Under the pieces are notes generated by a model. That model saw nothing but the letters and a program-made list of their open reading frames with translations, searched no databases and had not been told where the DNA came from. From NCBI GenBank assembly GCA_016214955.1, contig JACRMN010000022.1, positions 1-64,000 of the forward strand: a DNA stretch of 64,000 bases. The letters are read 5' to 3'. This DNA is from Deltaproteobacteria bacterium. Its GTDB lineage: Bacteria > Myxococcota > Myxococcia > Myxococcales > Anaeromyxobacteraceae. The first letter of the stretch is position 1, and each line of letters opens with the position of its first letter. Shown in pieces: positions 53,700-64,000 of this stretch. A program made the position numbers and the translations under genes.

Positions 53700-53705
53700 T
53701 ATGAT
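53700..53705 (+). promoter_or_regulatory. Possible -10 element (TATGAT) of the NtrC-family gene
   Basis: TATGAT ends 10 nt before the ATG at 53716 and lies between two divergent starts only 22 bp apart. It makes upstream in-frame ATGs at 53692 and 53701 unlikely. No -35 box recognised. Confidence 0.4.
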
Positions 53706-53715
53706 TCCCCCTCTC

Positions 53716-55130
<1,415 letters not shown>

Positions 55131-55134
<4 letters not shown>

Positions 55135-58100
55135 TCGCCCACCACGCCATCCCCTCGCTCCCGCCGGAAGAGCCGCGGGCGCCCGACGCCCCCGAGCGGC
55201 TCGCGCGGCTCCGCCGCCGGGTCCCGGAGCGCTTCGAGGCGCTCCGGGCCCTGTGCCGGCTCACCCCCGACCCCGACCTGGCGCTGGCTGGCGTGGAGCG
55301 CTACCTCGACGCCGCCGGCGGGCTCCCGGCCGAGACCGACCTCCTCGAGGCCCTGACCCTGCTCTGCGGCGCCTCGCGCCACGTGGCCCAGGTGCTGGCC
55401 CGCACCCCGCGGCTCCTGCGCCGCGCCGCCCGCGGGCCCGACCTCCTGCGCCAGCGCACCGAGCCCGAGATGCGGCGGCTGCTGGCGCGGGCCGCCGCCC
55501 GGCTGGCCCCCTCCGACCTGGCTGGCTTCCACCGGCTGCTGCGCCGGGTGCGCGACCGCGAGGTGGTGCGCATCGCCCTGCGCGACCTGCGCCGCGCCCG
55601 CATGGCCGAGGTCACCGGCGAGCTCTCGGCCCTGGCCATGGCCACCGTGGACGCCGCCATCCGCTTCTGCGACCGGCGGCTCCGGGCCCGGCACGGCGCC
55701 CCCGCCGGCCTCGAGGCTCGCGAGCCCGGCGCCGGCTTCTGCGCCCTGGCCATGGGCAAGCTGGGCGCCTGCGAGGTCAACTTCTCCTCCGACGTGGACC
55801 TGGTCTACGTCTACGGCAGCGACGGCGAGACCACCGGCCCGAGCCCCATCACCCACTTCGCCTACTACGCCAAGCTGGCCGAGGCGGTCACCGAGGCCAT
55901 CGGCAAGGTCACCGAGGACGGGCAGGTCTTCCGCGTGGACCTGAACCTGCGCCCCGACGGCCGCAGCGGCCCCATCGTCAACAGCGTCCGCGCCGCCGAG
56001 CTCTACTACCAGTCGTTCGGGCGGAGCTGGGAGCGCAACGCCCTGGTGAAGGCCCGGCCCGGCGCCGGCGACCTGGCGGTGGGCGAGGAGCTCCTGCGCC
56101 TCCTCGAGCCCTTCATCTGGCGCAAGTCGCTCGACACCGAGGTGCTCACCGAGATCCAGGCCATGAAGGCCCGCATCGACGCCCGCGCCGGCGCCGAGGG
56201 GCGCGACGACCTGAAGCTGGGGCGCGGCGGCATCCGCGAGGCCGAGTTCTTCGTCTCGGCGCTGCAGCTCCTCCACGGCGGCCGGCTGCCGGAGCTGCGG
56301 GAGCGCAGCGTGCTCTCGGCCCTCGACCGGCTGCTCTACGCCGGCGTGGTGCCGGCCCGCGACCGCGACGCCCTGGCCGACGCCTACCTCTTCCTGCGCC
56401 GGGCCGAGCACCGGGTGCAGATGGTGGACGCGCGCCAGACCCACCGTATGCCGCCGCCCGGCCAGCGGCGCGCCCTGGCCCGGGCCCTGGGGCTCCCGGA
56501 CGAGGAGCGCTTCGAGGCCACCCTCACCGGCCACCGCGACCGGGTCTCGGCGCTCTTCGGCGGGCTCCTGGGCACCGGCACCGGCGAGTGGGCCCTCGAC
56601 CCCGAGCTGTCGCTGCTGGCCGACGCCCATGTGGAGGACGACGCCCGCCGGGCCGAGATCGCGCAGCGGCGCGGCTTCGGCGACGCCGATCGGGTGCTGG
56701 CCACCATCGACGCCCTGGCCCGCCGCCGCACTCCCTTCGCCCCCACCGGCGACCCGGGCCGGGCGGTGGCGCTGCTGGCCGAGGTGCTGGCCACGCCCGA
56801 CCCCGACCAGGCCCTCACCCACCTGGGCGAGTTCGCCTCGGCGCTGCGCGCCCCCGAGCCCTACTTCCGCATGCTGGGCGAGAACCGGCGCGTGGCCCGG
56901 CTGCTGCTCTCGCTCTTCGGCACCTCCGACTTCCTCAGCAAGCGCTTCATCCGCCACCCGGAGCTGCTCGACGCCCTGCTGCGCGACGACCAGGAGGTGC
57001 GCGAGAAGGACCGGCGTGCCTTCGACGCCGAGATCGCCGAGCGGCTCGCGCTCCTGCCGCAGGACCAGGGGCCCGACGAGCTCCTGGAGCGCAGCCTGGC
57101 CGAGCTGCGCCGCATCAAGGACGAGGAGGTGCTGCGCATCGCGGTGCACGACATCGCCGGCTCGCTCCCGCTGGCCAGCGTGGCCGAGCAGCTCTCGGCG
57201 CTGGCCGAGGCGCTCATCGACAGGGCGCTGGAGCTCGCCGAGGAGGAGGCCCGCCGCAAGGGCACCCTGCCCCCCTCGCGCCTCTGCGTCGTGGCCATGG
57301 GCAAGCTGGGCGGGCGCGAGCTCGGGTACCACTCCGACCTCGACCTCGTCTTCCTCTACCGCAGCGAGCCGGTGCCGGGCACGCCGGTGGCCGGCGCCAG
57401 CACCGCCGGCAACCCGCTCTACGCCCGGCTGGCCCAGCGCTTCCTCTCCTTCCTGCAGGTGCCGCTGCGCGAGGGCTACCTCTACAAGTGCGACACCCGC
57501 CTGCGCCCCTCGGGCAACCAGGGGGCGCTCGTCTCCTCGGCCGAGGGCTTCGCCCGCTACCACGTGGGCGACGCCGCCTCGCCCCAGGTGCGCAGCCAGC
57601 TCTGGGAGCGCCAGTCGCTGCTCCGGGCCCGCTGCGTGGCCGGAGACGCCGCCCTCTTCGAGGAGGTGCGGGAGCGGGTGCTGCGCCTGGCCGTCTGGAG
57701 CCCGGCGCCCGATCCGGCGGCCATGGGCGCCGAGATCCGGCGCATGCGCGAGCGCATGGAGGTGGAGATCGGCAAGGAGGCGCAGAAGGGCAAGAACCCC
57801 AAGACCGGGCGCGGCGGCCTGGTCGACGTGGAGTTCGCCGCCCAGTACCTGCAGCTCCGACACGGCCACGCCCACGAGTCCCTGCGCACCACCCACACCC
57901 CCACGGCGCTGGTGAGGGCCCGGGAGGCCGGGCTGCTGCGCGAGCCGCAGTTCCAGGCGCTCGGGAAGGGGTACGACTTCCTGCGCCGGCTGGAGCTGCG
58001 GCTGCGCATCGTCCACGACTACTCGGTGGACTACCTGCCGCCGCCGGGCCGGCAGCTGGCGCAGCTCGCCCGCAGGCTCGGCTACTTCGGCGAGGATCCG

Positions 58101-58178
58101 GCGGCGCGCCTGATGGCCGACTACGGCCGGGTCACCGAGCAGGTGCGGGCGGCGTTCGAGGAGGTCGTGGCCGGCTGA
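55131..58178 (+). CDS. glnE: Glutamine synthetase adenylyltransferase/adenylyl-removing enzyme
   Basis: Bifunctional enzyme that adenylylates or deadenylylates glutamine synthetase in response to nitrogen status. 1015 residues, close to the family length. Two nucleotidyltransferase domains each show the GxxDLxxxY pattern: [20 protein letters not shown] and [20 protein letters not shown]. Each is followed by a GlnD-type helical domain ([30 protein letters not shown]). ATG 55131 overlaps the stop of the NtrC-family gene, so the regulator and GlnE are co-translated. Confidence 0.96.
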
Positions 58179-58209
58179 GGGGCGCGGGGTGGGCCGGCGC
58201 TGGAGCGCG

Positions 58210-60381
58210 CTAGAGCTGGATCTGCGCGCCCATCTCGACCACCCGGTTGGGCGGCAGTCCGAAGAAGGCGCTGGCCGTCTGGGCGTTGCGGGCCATGACG
58301 ATGAAGAGCCGCTTGCGCCAGGTGGACATCTGGGAATCGCCGCTGGCGAGCAGCGTCTCCCGCCCCAGGTAGTAGGTGGTCTCCATGCCCGAGAGCTCGA
58401 GGCGCGGCCCGGGGATGGCGCCCCTGGGCAGCGCGGAGAGGAGCGCGGGCACGTTGGGCGTCTCCATGAACCCGTAGCGCCCGATCACCTGGTGGAAGCC
58501 GGCGGAGAGGTTCTTCACCGTGAGCCTCTCGGCGTCGGGCACCACCGGCACCTCCTCGGTGAGCACCGAGACCAGCAGCACCCGCTCGTGCAGCACCTTG
58601 TTGTGCTTGAGGTGGTGCAGCAGCACCGGCGGCACGCCGCCGGGGTTGGAGGTCATGAAGACCGCGGTGCCCTTGATGCGATGAGGGGGCCGCCTCTCCA
58701 CGTCCGGCAGGAAGAGGTCGAGAGGCAGGCCGGCCTCGCGGAGCTGCTCGGCCAGCGCGTCGCGCCCGCGCCGCCAGGTGCTCATCAGCAGGAAGACACC
58801 GCCGGCGGCGGCGATGGGGAACCAGCCGCCCTCCTCGATCTTCACCACGTTGGCGAGGAAGAAGGAGACGTCGGTGACCAGGAAGAAGAGGGTCAGCGGC
58901 CACGCCAGCCAGCGCGGCCAGCGCCACCGATCCCGCACCACCCGGTGGAAGAGCGCGGTGGTGATGGTCATGGTGCCGGTGACGGCGATGCCGTAGGCGG
59001 CCGCCAGCGCGTCCGAGCTCTTGAAGCCCATCACCAGGGCGATGCAGGCCACGCCCACCGCCCAGTTCACCTCGGGGATGTAGATCTGCCCGTACTCGGT
59101 GGAGGAGGTGTGACGGATGGTGACGCGGGGCGAGTAGCCGAGCTGCACCGCCTGGTTGGTGAGCGAGAAGGCACCGGAGATGAGGGCCTGCGAGGCCACG
59201 ATGGCCGCCAGGGTGGCGATGGCGATCATCGGGTACAGCGCCCAGCCCGGCACCAGCAGGTAGAAGGGGCTGGCCGCGGCCGAGGGGTCGTGCAGGAGCA
59301 GCGCCCCCTGGCCGAAGTAGTTGAGGAGCAGGGCCGGCATGGCCACGCCCACCCAGGCCAGCCGGATGGGCCGCCGACCGAAGTGGCCCATGTCGGCATA
59401 GAGCGCTTCGCCGCCGGTGACCACCAGCACCACCGCGCCCAGCACGAAGAACCCGTGCCAGCCGTGGCGCGAGAAGAAGGCGACCGCGTGGCCCGGCCAG
59501 AGCGCGCGGAAGACGCCGGGGTCGCGGAGGATGCCGTGGATCCCGGCCACCGCGATGGCGGCGAACCACAGCAGCATGATGGGCCCGAACACCATGCCCA
59601 CCGTGGCCGTGCCCCGCTTCTGCAGGACGAAGAGGCCGACGAGGATGAGCACCGTGACGGGCACCACCAGCGGCCCCATGCTGGGGGCGGCCACCCGGAG
59701 GCCTTCGACCGCGCCCAGCACGCTGATGGCGGGGGTGATGACGCCGTCGCCGTACAGCAGCGCCGCGCCGAAGAGCCCGGCCACCAGCAGCGCCTTGCGG
59801 GCCGGCCGCGAGGCCTTGCGCCGGCCCACGAGCGCCAGCAGCGCGAGGATGCCGCCCTCGCCCCGGTTGTCGGCCTCCATGACGAACGAGAGGTACTTCA
59901 CCGTCACCACGAAGGTGAGCGCCCAGAACACCAGCGACAGTACGCCGAGGACGTTGTCCGGCGTCGGCGGAACGCCGTGGGCGCCGTTGAAGCACTCCTT
60001 GAGCGCGTACAGCGGGCTGGTGCCGATGTCGCCGTAGACCACCCCGAGCGCGCCCAGGGAGAGCGCCAGGAGCGCCTTGCCGGTGGGGGGAGCGTGGCCG
60101 TGAACGCGTCGGCCGGAGGACCGCTGGGCCGGGAAGGACCCGGTGCCCGACCCCGCTGGCGCGGGGGTGCCCTGCGAGCCCCCGTCCCCGGCAAGGGAGG
60201 GAAGGGAGGTGCCGGACACGGCGCTCCCTGCCGTGCCGGGCGCCGCGGGCGCAGCGGGCGCGGAGGCTGAGGCAGTGCCGGACACCGAGGGGGTATCCAG
60301 CGGATCGCCGGACGCCTGACCGGCCAAGCCGCCTGGGGTGCCGGAAGGGTTCGCTGGTGGGCCTGGTGGGGGGTGGGACAT
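58210..60381 (-). CDS. kup: Kup-family potassium transporter
   Basis: Low-affinity K+/H+ symporter of the inner membrane. 723 residues. About 95 Ser/Gly/Pro/Ala-rich residues precede the usual start, then LSLGALGVVYGDIGTSPLYA begins helix 1. Twelve membrane helices follow, with ADNRGEGGILALLAL, LLYGDGVITPAISVLGAVEG and GGEALYADMGHFG as family blocks. The C-terminal cytosolic domain ends KRLFIVMARNAQTASAFFGL. ATG 60381 fits the promoter found just upstream. Convergent with glnE, divergent from the patatin gene. Confidence 0.95.
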   Translation of the reverse strand: MSHPPPGPPANPSGTPGGLAGQASGDPLDTPSVSGTASASAPAAPAAPGTAGSAVSGTSLPSLAGDGGSQGTPAPAGSGTGSFPAQRSSGRRVHGHAPPTGKALLALSLGALGVVYGDIGTSPLYALKECFNGAHGVPPTPDNVLGVLSLVFWALTFVVTVKYLSFVMEADNRGEGGILALLALVGRRKASRPARKALLVAGLFGAALLYGDGVITPAISVLGAVEGLRVAAPSMGPLVVPVTVLILVGLFVLQKRGTATVGMVFGPIMLLWFAAIAVAGIHGILRDPGVFRALWPGHAVAFFSRHGWHGFFVLGAVVLVVTGGEALYADMGHFGRRPIRLAWVGVAMPALLLNYFGQGALLLHDPSAAASPFYLLVPGWALYPMIAIATLAAIVASQALISGAFSLTNQAVQLGYSPRVTIRHTSSTEYGQIYIPEVNWAVGVACIALVMGFKSSDALAAAYGIAVTGTMTITTALFHRVVRDRWRWPRWLAWPLTLFFLVTDVSFFLANVVKIEEGGWFPIAAAGGVFLLMSTWRRGRDALAEQLREAGLPLDLFLPDVERRPPHRIKGTAVFMTSNPGGVPPVLLHHLKHNKVLHERVLLVSVLTEEVPVVPDAERLTVKNLSAGFHQVIGRYGFMETPNVPALLSALPRGAIPGPRLELSGMETTYYLGRETLLASGDSQMSTWRKRLFIVMARNAQTASAFFGLPPNRVVEMGAQIQL

Positions 60382-60397
60382 CGGGTCGGGAGGGCGG

Positions 60398-60426
60398 AGA
60401 CTAGGCGGATCCCATCGATCTCTCAA
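60398..60426 (-). promoter_or_regulatory. Sigma-70-type promoter of kup
   Basis: Minus strand: TTGAGA (60426-60421), exactly 17 nt, TAGTCT (60403-60398), then 16 nt to the kup ATG. The predicted leader is about 9 nt. Five of six -35 bases match consensus. Confidence 0.65.
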
Positions 60427-60503
60427 GGGCGCCAACGGGGAATCCCCCGGAAGTCGCTCCGGAAAAGCCGGCGGCGCCGCCGGCCGAAGGAAGCTATGAT
60501 GGC

Positions 60504-61961
60504 GTGACGCGCCGCGTTTTTCTCGGCGACTCCCCCATTGTGGCCACCCCACTCCTCGAGGACGTGAGAGCCGAGGACCGCCCCTTCGAGGAGGCGGAGC
60601 GGGCCCTGGTCCGCGCGGTGGTCGGCTCCTCCCGCTGGTTGCCCGAGCCCGACGAGCACCAGCTTCGCTACGCCTTGAACCTGGCGCGGCTCGGCCTGGT
60701 CCACGCGCCCGACGGCAACGACGTGGACCTGCGCGAGTCGCTGGCGGGCTGGCGCAGCGAGCTGCGGGCGCTGGTGGAGCCGGCCATGCTCGGCTCCGGG
60801 GGCGTGGACCGGCCGGCGGTGGTGCGGCTCGCCGGGCAGCTCGCCCACCGCACCCGGGCCGCCCGCGCCCTGGCGCTCCAGGCGGCCCAGGGACGGCTGC
60901 CGCCCGAGGAGCTCGACCGGGAGGTGTGCGAGAAGGCGCTGGTGCTGGTGTGCGGCGGCGGCGGCGGCGTCTCCTACGTGTTCCTGGGCGGCTTCGCGCT
61001 CCTCGAGCAGTACGGCCTGGTGCCGCGCCTCCTGGCCGGCGCCTCCATGGGCTCGATCCTGCTGCTCTTCCGGGCGCGGCAGCTGCGCTTCGACACCGAG
61101 GAGATCTCCCAGGTGCTCTCGGGCCTCTCCATCCGCTCCCTCTTCCGCTTCCTCGACGTGGAGTCGCGCTACGCACTGCCCGGCGCCGTCCGGCTCTACC
61201 TTCGGGCCGGGATCGGCGATTTCCTCACCGGCAGCCACGGCAGGCCGCTCACCCTCGGCGAGCTGGCCATCCCGCTCCTGGTGGCGGTGACCGGCATCCG
61301 CGCCGGCGCCCTGCCCCATGACCCCAGCTACTACGAGCACCTGCTCGACCTGCACGGCCGCGCCCCCCGACCCAGCGCCGTGCGCCGCCTGGCCCAGGAT
61401 CTGGTGGGCTCGCTCTCGGAGCTGGTGGCCCAGCGGGAGCGCTTCATCCGCATCTACCTGGGCGCCGACGAGGAGACCCAGGCCTTCGACGCCGTGGACG
61501 CCGTCGGCTTCTCGGCCGCGCTGCCCGGCGTCATCCACTACGACGTGGTGCGGGACGACGAGCGGATGCACGCGGTGCTGGGCGCCCTCTTCCGGCGCCA
61601 CGACCTCTTCCGCCTCATGGACGGGGGGATCGCCGACAACCTCCCGGCGCGGGCCGCCTACGAGGCGGTGCAGGGCGGCCGCATCGGCACCCGCAACGCC
61701 TTCGTGCTGGCCTTCGATGGCTTCGGCCCCAAGCTCACCCAGCCGCTCTGGTACAGCGTCGAGCAGCTCGTGGCCCAGAACGTGGCCCGCAACCGGCCCT
61801 TCATCCACCACCAGCGGACCTTCCAGAAGACCCTCTCGCCGGTGGAGGTGGTGCCCCGCATGGCGCGGCTCCAGCGGGCCATGCAGTGGGGCAAGGAGGA
61901 GCTCCTCCCGGACATGCCCTTCCTGGCGCGCATGCTCCGGCCGTTCCCTCCCCTGCGCTGA
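60504..61961 (+). CDS. Patatin-like phospholipase
   Basis: Predicted lipid acyl hydrolase of 485 residues. The oxyanion loop is GGGGGVSYVFLGGFALLEQYG, the catalytic Ser lies in GASMGS and the Asp in LMDGGIADNLPARAAYEA (DGG). About 145 residues precede the domain (EHQLRYALNLARLGLVHA); their function is unclear. Conserved DAVDAVGFSAALPGVIHY fits a patatin core. No signal peptide, so it is probably cytosolic. Start GTG 60504 is uncertain because TATGAT ends only 3 nt upstream; GTG 60540 is possible. No partner gene suggests a defence role. Confidence 0.85.
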   Translation: MTRRVFLGDSPIVATPLLEDVRAEDRPFEEAERALVRAVVGSSRWLPEPDEHQLRYALNLARLGLVHAPDGNDVDLRESLAGWRSELRALVEPAMLGSGGVDRPAVVRLAGQLAHRTRAARALALQAAQGRLPPEELDREVCEKALVLVCGGGGGVSYVFLGGFALLEQYGLVPRLLAGASMGSILLLFRARQLRFDTEEISQVLSGLSIRSLFRFLDVESRYALPGAVRLYLRAGIGDFLTGSHGRPLTLGELAIPLLVAVTGIRAGALPHDPSYYEHLLDLHGRAPRPSAVRRLAQDLVGSLSELVAQRERFIRIYLGADEETQAFDAVDAVGFSAALPGVIHYDVVRDDERMHAVLGALFRRHDLFRLMDGGIADNLPARAAYEAVQGGRIGTRNAFVLAFDGFGPKLTQPLWYSVEQLVAQNVARNRPFIHHQRTFQKTLSPVEVVPRMARLQRAMQWGKEELLPDMPFLARMLRPFPPLR

Positions 61962-62064
61962 GGGATTCACCGATGCGGGAATCGGCCGCCGTCCGGACTG
62001 TTGTCACGGAGCGGACAGGAGGGCGCCCGTCGGGGCGCCGGCGAGCCGCCAGCCGCGAAAAACC

Positions 62065-62093
62065 TTGACCTTTCGCGCCTGTTTCTTTAGATT
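62065..62093 (+). promoter_or_regulatory. Sigma-70-type promoter of the Fic-like gene
   Basis: TTGACC (62065-62070), exactly 17 nt, TAGATT (62088-62093). The predicted start is about 62100, with a 77-nt leader. This is the most AT-rich patch in the window and the best promoter match. Confidence 0.7.
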
Positions 62094-62101
62094 CCGCCAT
62101 C

Positions 62102-62126
62102 CCCGCCACGGCGGGTTATTTTGTTT
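62102..62126 (+). terminator. Hairpin plus T-tract in the Fic-gene leader
   Basis: CCCGCC (62102-62107) can pair with GGCGGG (62110-62115), with one base pair opened for the loop, and is followed by TTATTTTGTTT (62116-62126). This is the only intrinsic-terminator-like element with a T-run I found. It begins almost at the predicted Fic transcript start, so it may stop read-through from the patatin gene or form a 5' RNA hairpin. Confidence 0.5.
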
Positions 62127-62176
62127 GTAAATACGCGGCCTTACGCTTGTGGCGAAGGCACGAGAAGAGGGCAGCG

Positions 62177-62944
62177 ATGCGCAGCCGTTACGTCGACGTG
62201 GATGACGCCTCCGAGGATTTCCGCGAGCTCCTCGCGGACGAACCCGAGATCGCCAAGGATTTCCTGGTCCGGTACGAGCTCTCCTGGCTCTACCACGACT
62301 GCGCCCTCGAGGGCGTCGTCCTCTCGAACCAGGAGCTGGCCATGGCACTCGCCCGCCAGCCCGTGGCCGAGGCCACCTCGGTCAACCTCTTCCGCGAGGT
62401 CCAGAACCACAAGGCGGCCATCGACCTCGTCCGCGCCGAGGCGGCCGGCAAGAAGCTCCGCATCAACCTGACGCTGGTGAAGAAGATCTACGAGACGCTG
62501 GGCGCCGGCATCGAGAGCAAGGCGGTTGCCGAGTACCGCAAGGAGATCCCGCTCCACCGCGCCTACTTCCACGAGATCGCCCAGCCGGCCAAGATCGCCT
62601 TCCAGCTCGGAAAGGTGCTCGACGCCTGCGATTCCTCCGACTTCCGCGCCCTGCACCCGGTCCAGCAGGCGGCGCGCATCGGCCACGGCTTCATGCAGGT
62701 CTACCCCTTCACCGAGAACTCCGGGAAGGTGGCCCGCATGCTGTCCAACCTGGTGCTGCTGCACAGCGGCTACCTGCCGTGCGTCATCCACGCCACCGAC
62801 CGGCAGCGCTACTACGAATCGCTGCGCGGCGCCGAGACGGTCCTGCGGGAGCTGATGCTCGACTCGCTGGGCAACGCCCTCGCCAACGGCGAGAAGTACG
62901 TCCGCGAGGCCATGGCCCACCGGGCCAAGAAGGCCGCCCGCTAG
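62177..62944 (+). CDS. Fic-fold protein with degenerate active site
   Basis: A 255-residue protein built like Fic AMP-transferases. The core motif HPFxxGNGRxxR is replaced by YPFTENSGKVAR (residues 176-187), so the catalytic His is Tyr176 and the GNGR anchor is NSGK. Upstream, WLYHDCALEGVVLSN (Glu45) resembles the inhibitory helix of class II Fic proteins. Nothing suggests a pseudogene: the frame is intact, GAGG precedes the ATG, and it has the best promoter in the window. AMPylation is doubtful; another transfer reaction or a binding role is possible. No toxin-antitoxin partner is adjacent. Confidence 0.75.
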   Translation: MRSRYVDVDDASEDFRELLADEPEIAKDFLVRYELSWLYHDCALEGVVLSNQELAMALARQPVAEATSVNLFREVQNHKAAIDLVRAEAAGKKLRINLTLVKKIYETLGAGIESKAVAEYRKEIPLHRAYFHEIAQPAKIAFQLGKVLDACDSSDFRALHPVQQAARIGHGFMQVYPFTENSGKVARMLSNLVLLHSGYLPCVIHATDRQRYYESLRGAETVLRELMLDSLGNALANGEKYVREAMAHRAKKAAR

Positions 62945-63037
62945 CCGATACCCCTTCGGGGTGATATCGCCCGCCCTCCCGGGGGAAGACGGGCCCGCCA
63001 TGGCAGCCGGCGGGCCCGTGGTGTATCAACCCCCCCG
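62945..63037. terminator. Fic-nfo gap with strong inverted repeat
   Basis: ACGGGCCCGCC (62989-62999) and GGCGGGCCCGT (63009-63019) form an 11-bp perfect stem with a 9-nt loop. A smaller ACCCC-TTC-GGGGT hairpin lies at 62950-62962, just after the Fic stop. No U-tract follows either. TATCAA (63024-63029) is 8 nt before the nfo start and could be a weak -10. Confidence 0.5.
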
Positions 63038-63862
63038 ATGATCCTGGGAGCGCACGAAGGCGTCGCCGGCGGGCTCTCGACCGCCTTCGCCCGGGCCGAG
63101 GAGGACGGGGCCGACGCGCTCCAGATCTTCACCAAGAGCGCCCGCGGCTGGGCCGCCAGGCCCCTCGAGGCCGAGGAGGTGGAGCGCTTCCGCAAGGAGG
63201 CCAGGCGGACCCGCAAGCCGGTGGCAGCCCACTCCTCCTACCTCATCAACGCCGCCTCCGGCGACGCGACCATCCGCAGGAAGAGCTGGGCGGCCCTCGC
63301 GGAGGAGCTGGGGCGCTGCCGCGACCTGGGCATCCCGCATCTCATCTTCCACCCCGGCGCCAACCCCGACGTCCCGGCCGGGGTGAAGCTGGCTGCCGAG
63401 GGCATGGCCCGGGCGCTCACCGAGGTCGGGGGGCCGGTGAAGCTCCTCGTCGAGACCACCGCCGGCCAGGGCAGCTCGCTCGGCTGGCGCTTCGAGCAGG
63501 TGGCCGGCATCCGGGCCGCCGTCCCGGGGGCCCTGCGCCGCCGGGTGGGCGTGTGCGTGGACACCTGCCACCTCTTCGCCGCCGGCTACGACCTGCGCAC
63601 CGCCGAGGGGTATGCGTCCACCTTCCGCGAGCTCGACCGGACGGTGGGGCTCGAGCACGTGAAGGCCTTCCACCTCAACGACTGCAGGAAGCCGCTCGGC
63701 TGCCGGGTGGACCGGCACGAGCACATCGGCGAGGGCGAGATGGGGCTCGAGCCCTTCCGCTTCCTGGTGAACGACCAGCGCTTCGCCGATCACCCCGCCT
63801 TCCTGGAGACCGAGCTGCGCTTCAAGGAGAACCTCCAGGTGCTCCGCTCGCTCCGCCGATGA
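63038..63862 (+). CDS. nfo: Endonuclease IV (AP endonuclease)
   Basis: Metal-dependent apurinic/apyrimidinic endonuclease of base-excision repair. 274 residues, TIM-barrel. The opening GAHEGVAGGLSTAFARAEED, HSSYLINAASGD, HLIFHPGAN, LLVETTAGQGSSLG, VGVCVDTCHLFAAGYD, HLNDCRKPLGCRVDRHEHIG and LETEL contain the His/Asp/Glu ligands of the three-zinc site. All are in place. Its TGA overlaps the ATG of the next gene (ATGA). Confidence 0.96.
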   Translation: MILGAHEGVAGGLSTAFARAEEDGADALQIFTKSARGWAARPLEAEEVERFRKEARRTRKPVAAHSSYLINAASGDATIRRKSWAALAEELGRCRDLGIPHLIFHPGANPDVPAGVKLAAEGMARALTEVGGPVKLLVETTAGQGSSLGWRFEQVAGIRAAVPGALRRRVGVCVDTCHLFAAGYDLRTAEGYASTFRELDRTVGLEHVKAFHLNDCRKPLGCRVDRHEHIGEGEMGLEPFRFLVNDQRFADHPAFLETELRFKENLQVLRSLRR

Positions 63863-64000
63863 CCGCCTCCCCGCCCCCCCCTGCCGCGCGCCGGCCCCGC
63901 GCTCCGCGCCGCGACGCCCGCCGCGCCGCCGCCGACCCCTCGGCCGACAGGCTGACCCGCATCCTGCGCTACGCCCGCGGCCACCGCCGCGCGCTGGTGC
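63859..64000 (+). CDS. Start of a probable ABC exporter (runs off right edge)
   Basis: Only 47 codons are visible from the ATG overlapping the nfo stop. A Pro/Arg/Ala-rich head (PPPPAARRPRAPRRDARRAA) leads into LTRILRYARGHRRALV, which resembles the segment just before the first membrane helix of MsbA-type ABC exporters. The evidence is thin; other membrane proteins could begin this way. Translationally coupled to nfo. Confidence 0.45.
   Translation, partial: MTASPPPPAARRPRAPRRDARRAAADPSADRLTRILRYARGHRRALV

Noticed and set aside
60495-60500. TATGAT as -10 for the patatin gene
   Set aside because: It ends 3 nt before the GTG start, too close unless the true start is downstream; no -35 is visible.
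60504-62944. Patatin plus Fic as an anti-phage module
   Set aside because: No cyclic-nucleotide synthase, sensor or toxin partner is present, and the two genes are separated by a strong promoter and a terminator-like hairpin.

Overview
The window looks like a chromosomal segment of a very G+C-rich Myxococcota bacterium, most probably an Anaeromyxobacter-type organism. The basis is G/C at nearly every third codon position, many GTG starts, and the gene content: heme and lipid A pathways, Lol/Bam envelope machinery, Ser/Thr kinase-PilZ, poly-HAMP chemotaxis receptors and caspase-like proteins. The taxonomic call is inference; no database search was possible. I see no rRNA or tRNA genes, insertion sequence, prophage or CRISPR array. 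No stretch longer than about 250 bases lacks a gene. The first gene (a chemotaxis receptor) and the last (probably an ABC exporter) run off the window edges.

Layout. 1-10.2 kb: a truncated chemotaxis receptor, then xseA-xseB-response regulator-ispA-dxs-tlyA (exonuclease VII, isoprenoid precursors, rRNA methylation), then a second, closely related receptor with cheW. 10.3-13.7 kb (minus): hemE-hemN-hemH, late heme synthesis. 13.8-14.5 kb: a collagen-like membrane-anchored protein. 14.5-25.3 kb (minus): a long envelope operon reading lysS-lolC/E-lolD-bamA-ompH-lpxD-fabZ-lpxA-lpxI-DUF167, which combines lipoprotein export, outer-membrane protein assembly and the early lipid A pathway; lpxB and lpxC are not here. 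25.4-33.6 kb: an ABC exporter, lipoproteins, a GH57 glucan-branching enzyme coupled to a DUF4912 protein, and a Ser/Thr kinase with a PilZ domain. 33.8-37.3 kb: three translationally coupled genes (Omp85-like, DUF4390, NtrY-like kinase). 37.3-42.8 kb (minus): exbB-exbD-tonB-TonB-dependent receptor-lipoprotein, a nutrient-uptake operon. 42.9-46.3 kb (minus): ECF sigma factor, membrane anti-sigma-like protein and exported caspase-like protein, overlapped by 4 nt at each junction. 46.5-48.5 kb (minus): a Tgt-MnmC-type methyltransferase fusion. 48.6-53.7 kb: small metabolic and unknown genes. 53.7-58.2 kb: an NtrC-family regulator coupled to glnE. 58.2-64 kb: Kup K+ transporter, patatin-like protein, a degenerate Fic protein, endonuclease IV and the start of an ABC exporter.

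Genes are densely packed and many adjacent pairs overlap through ATGA, GTGA or TGATG, which indicates translational coupling. Several promoters are readable. The best are TTGACC-N17-TAGATT (Fic gene), TTGACC-N17-TAGCCT (lysS) and TTGAGA-N17-TAGTCT (kup), which suggest a local -10 consensus of TAGNNT. Similar -10 hexamers lie only 7-10 nt before the start codons of about seven genes with no visible Shine-Dalgarno sequence, which suggests leaderless mRNAs.

The strongest candidates for under-described biology are the sigma/anti-sigma/caspase operon, the Tgt-MnmC fusion, the Fic protein whose catalytic histidine is a tyrosine, the TonB-dependent receptor with its own TonB-C-like domain, and the LolC/E protein with a large extra membrane domain.
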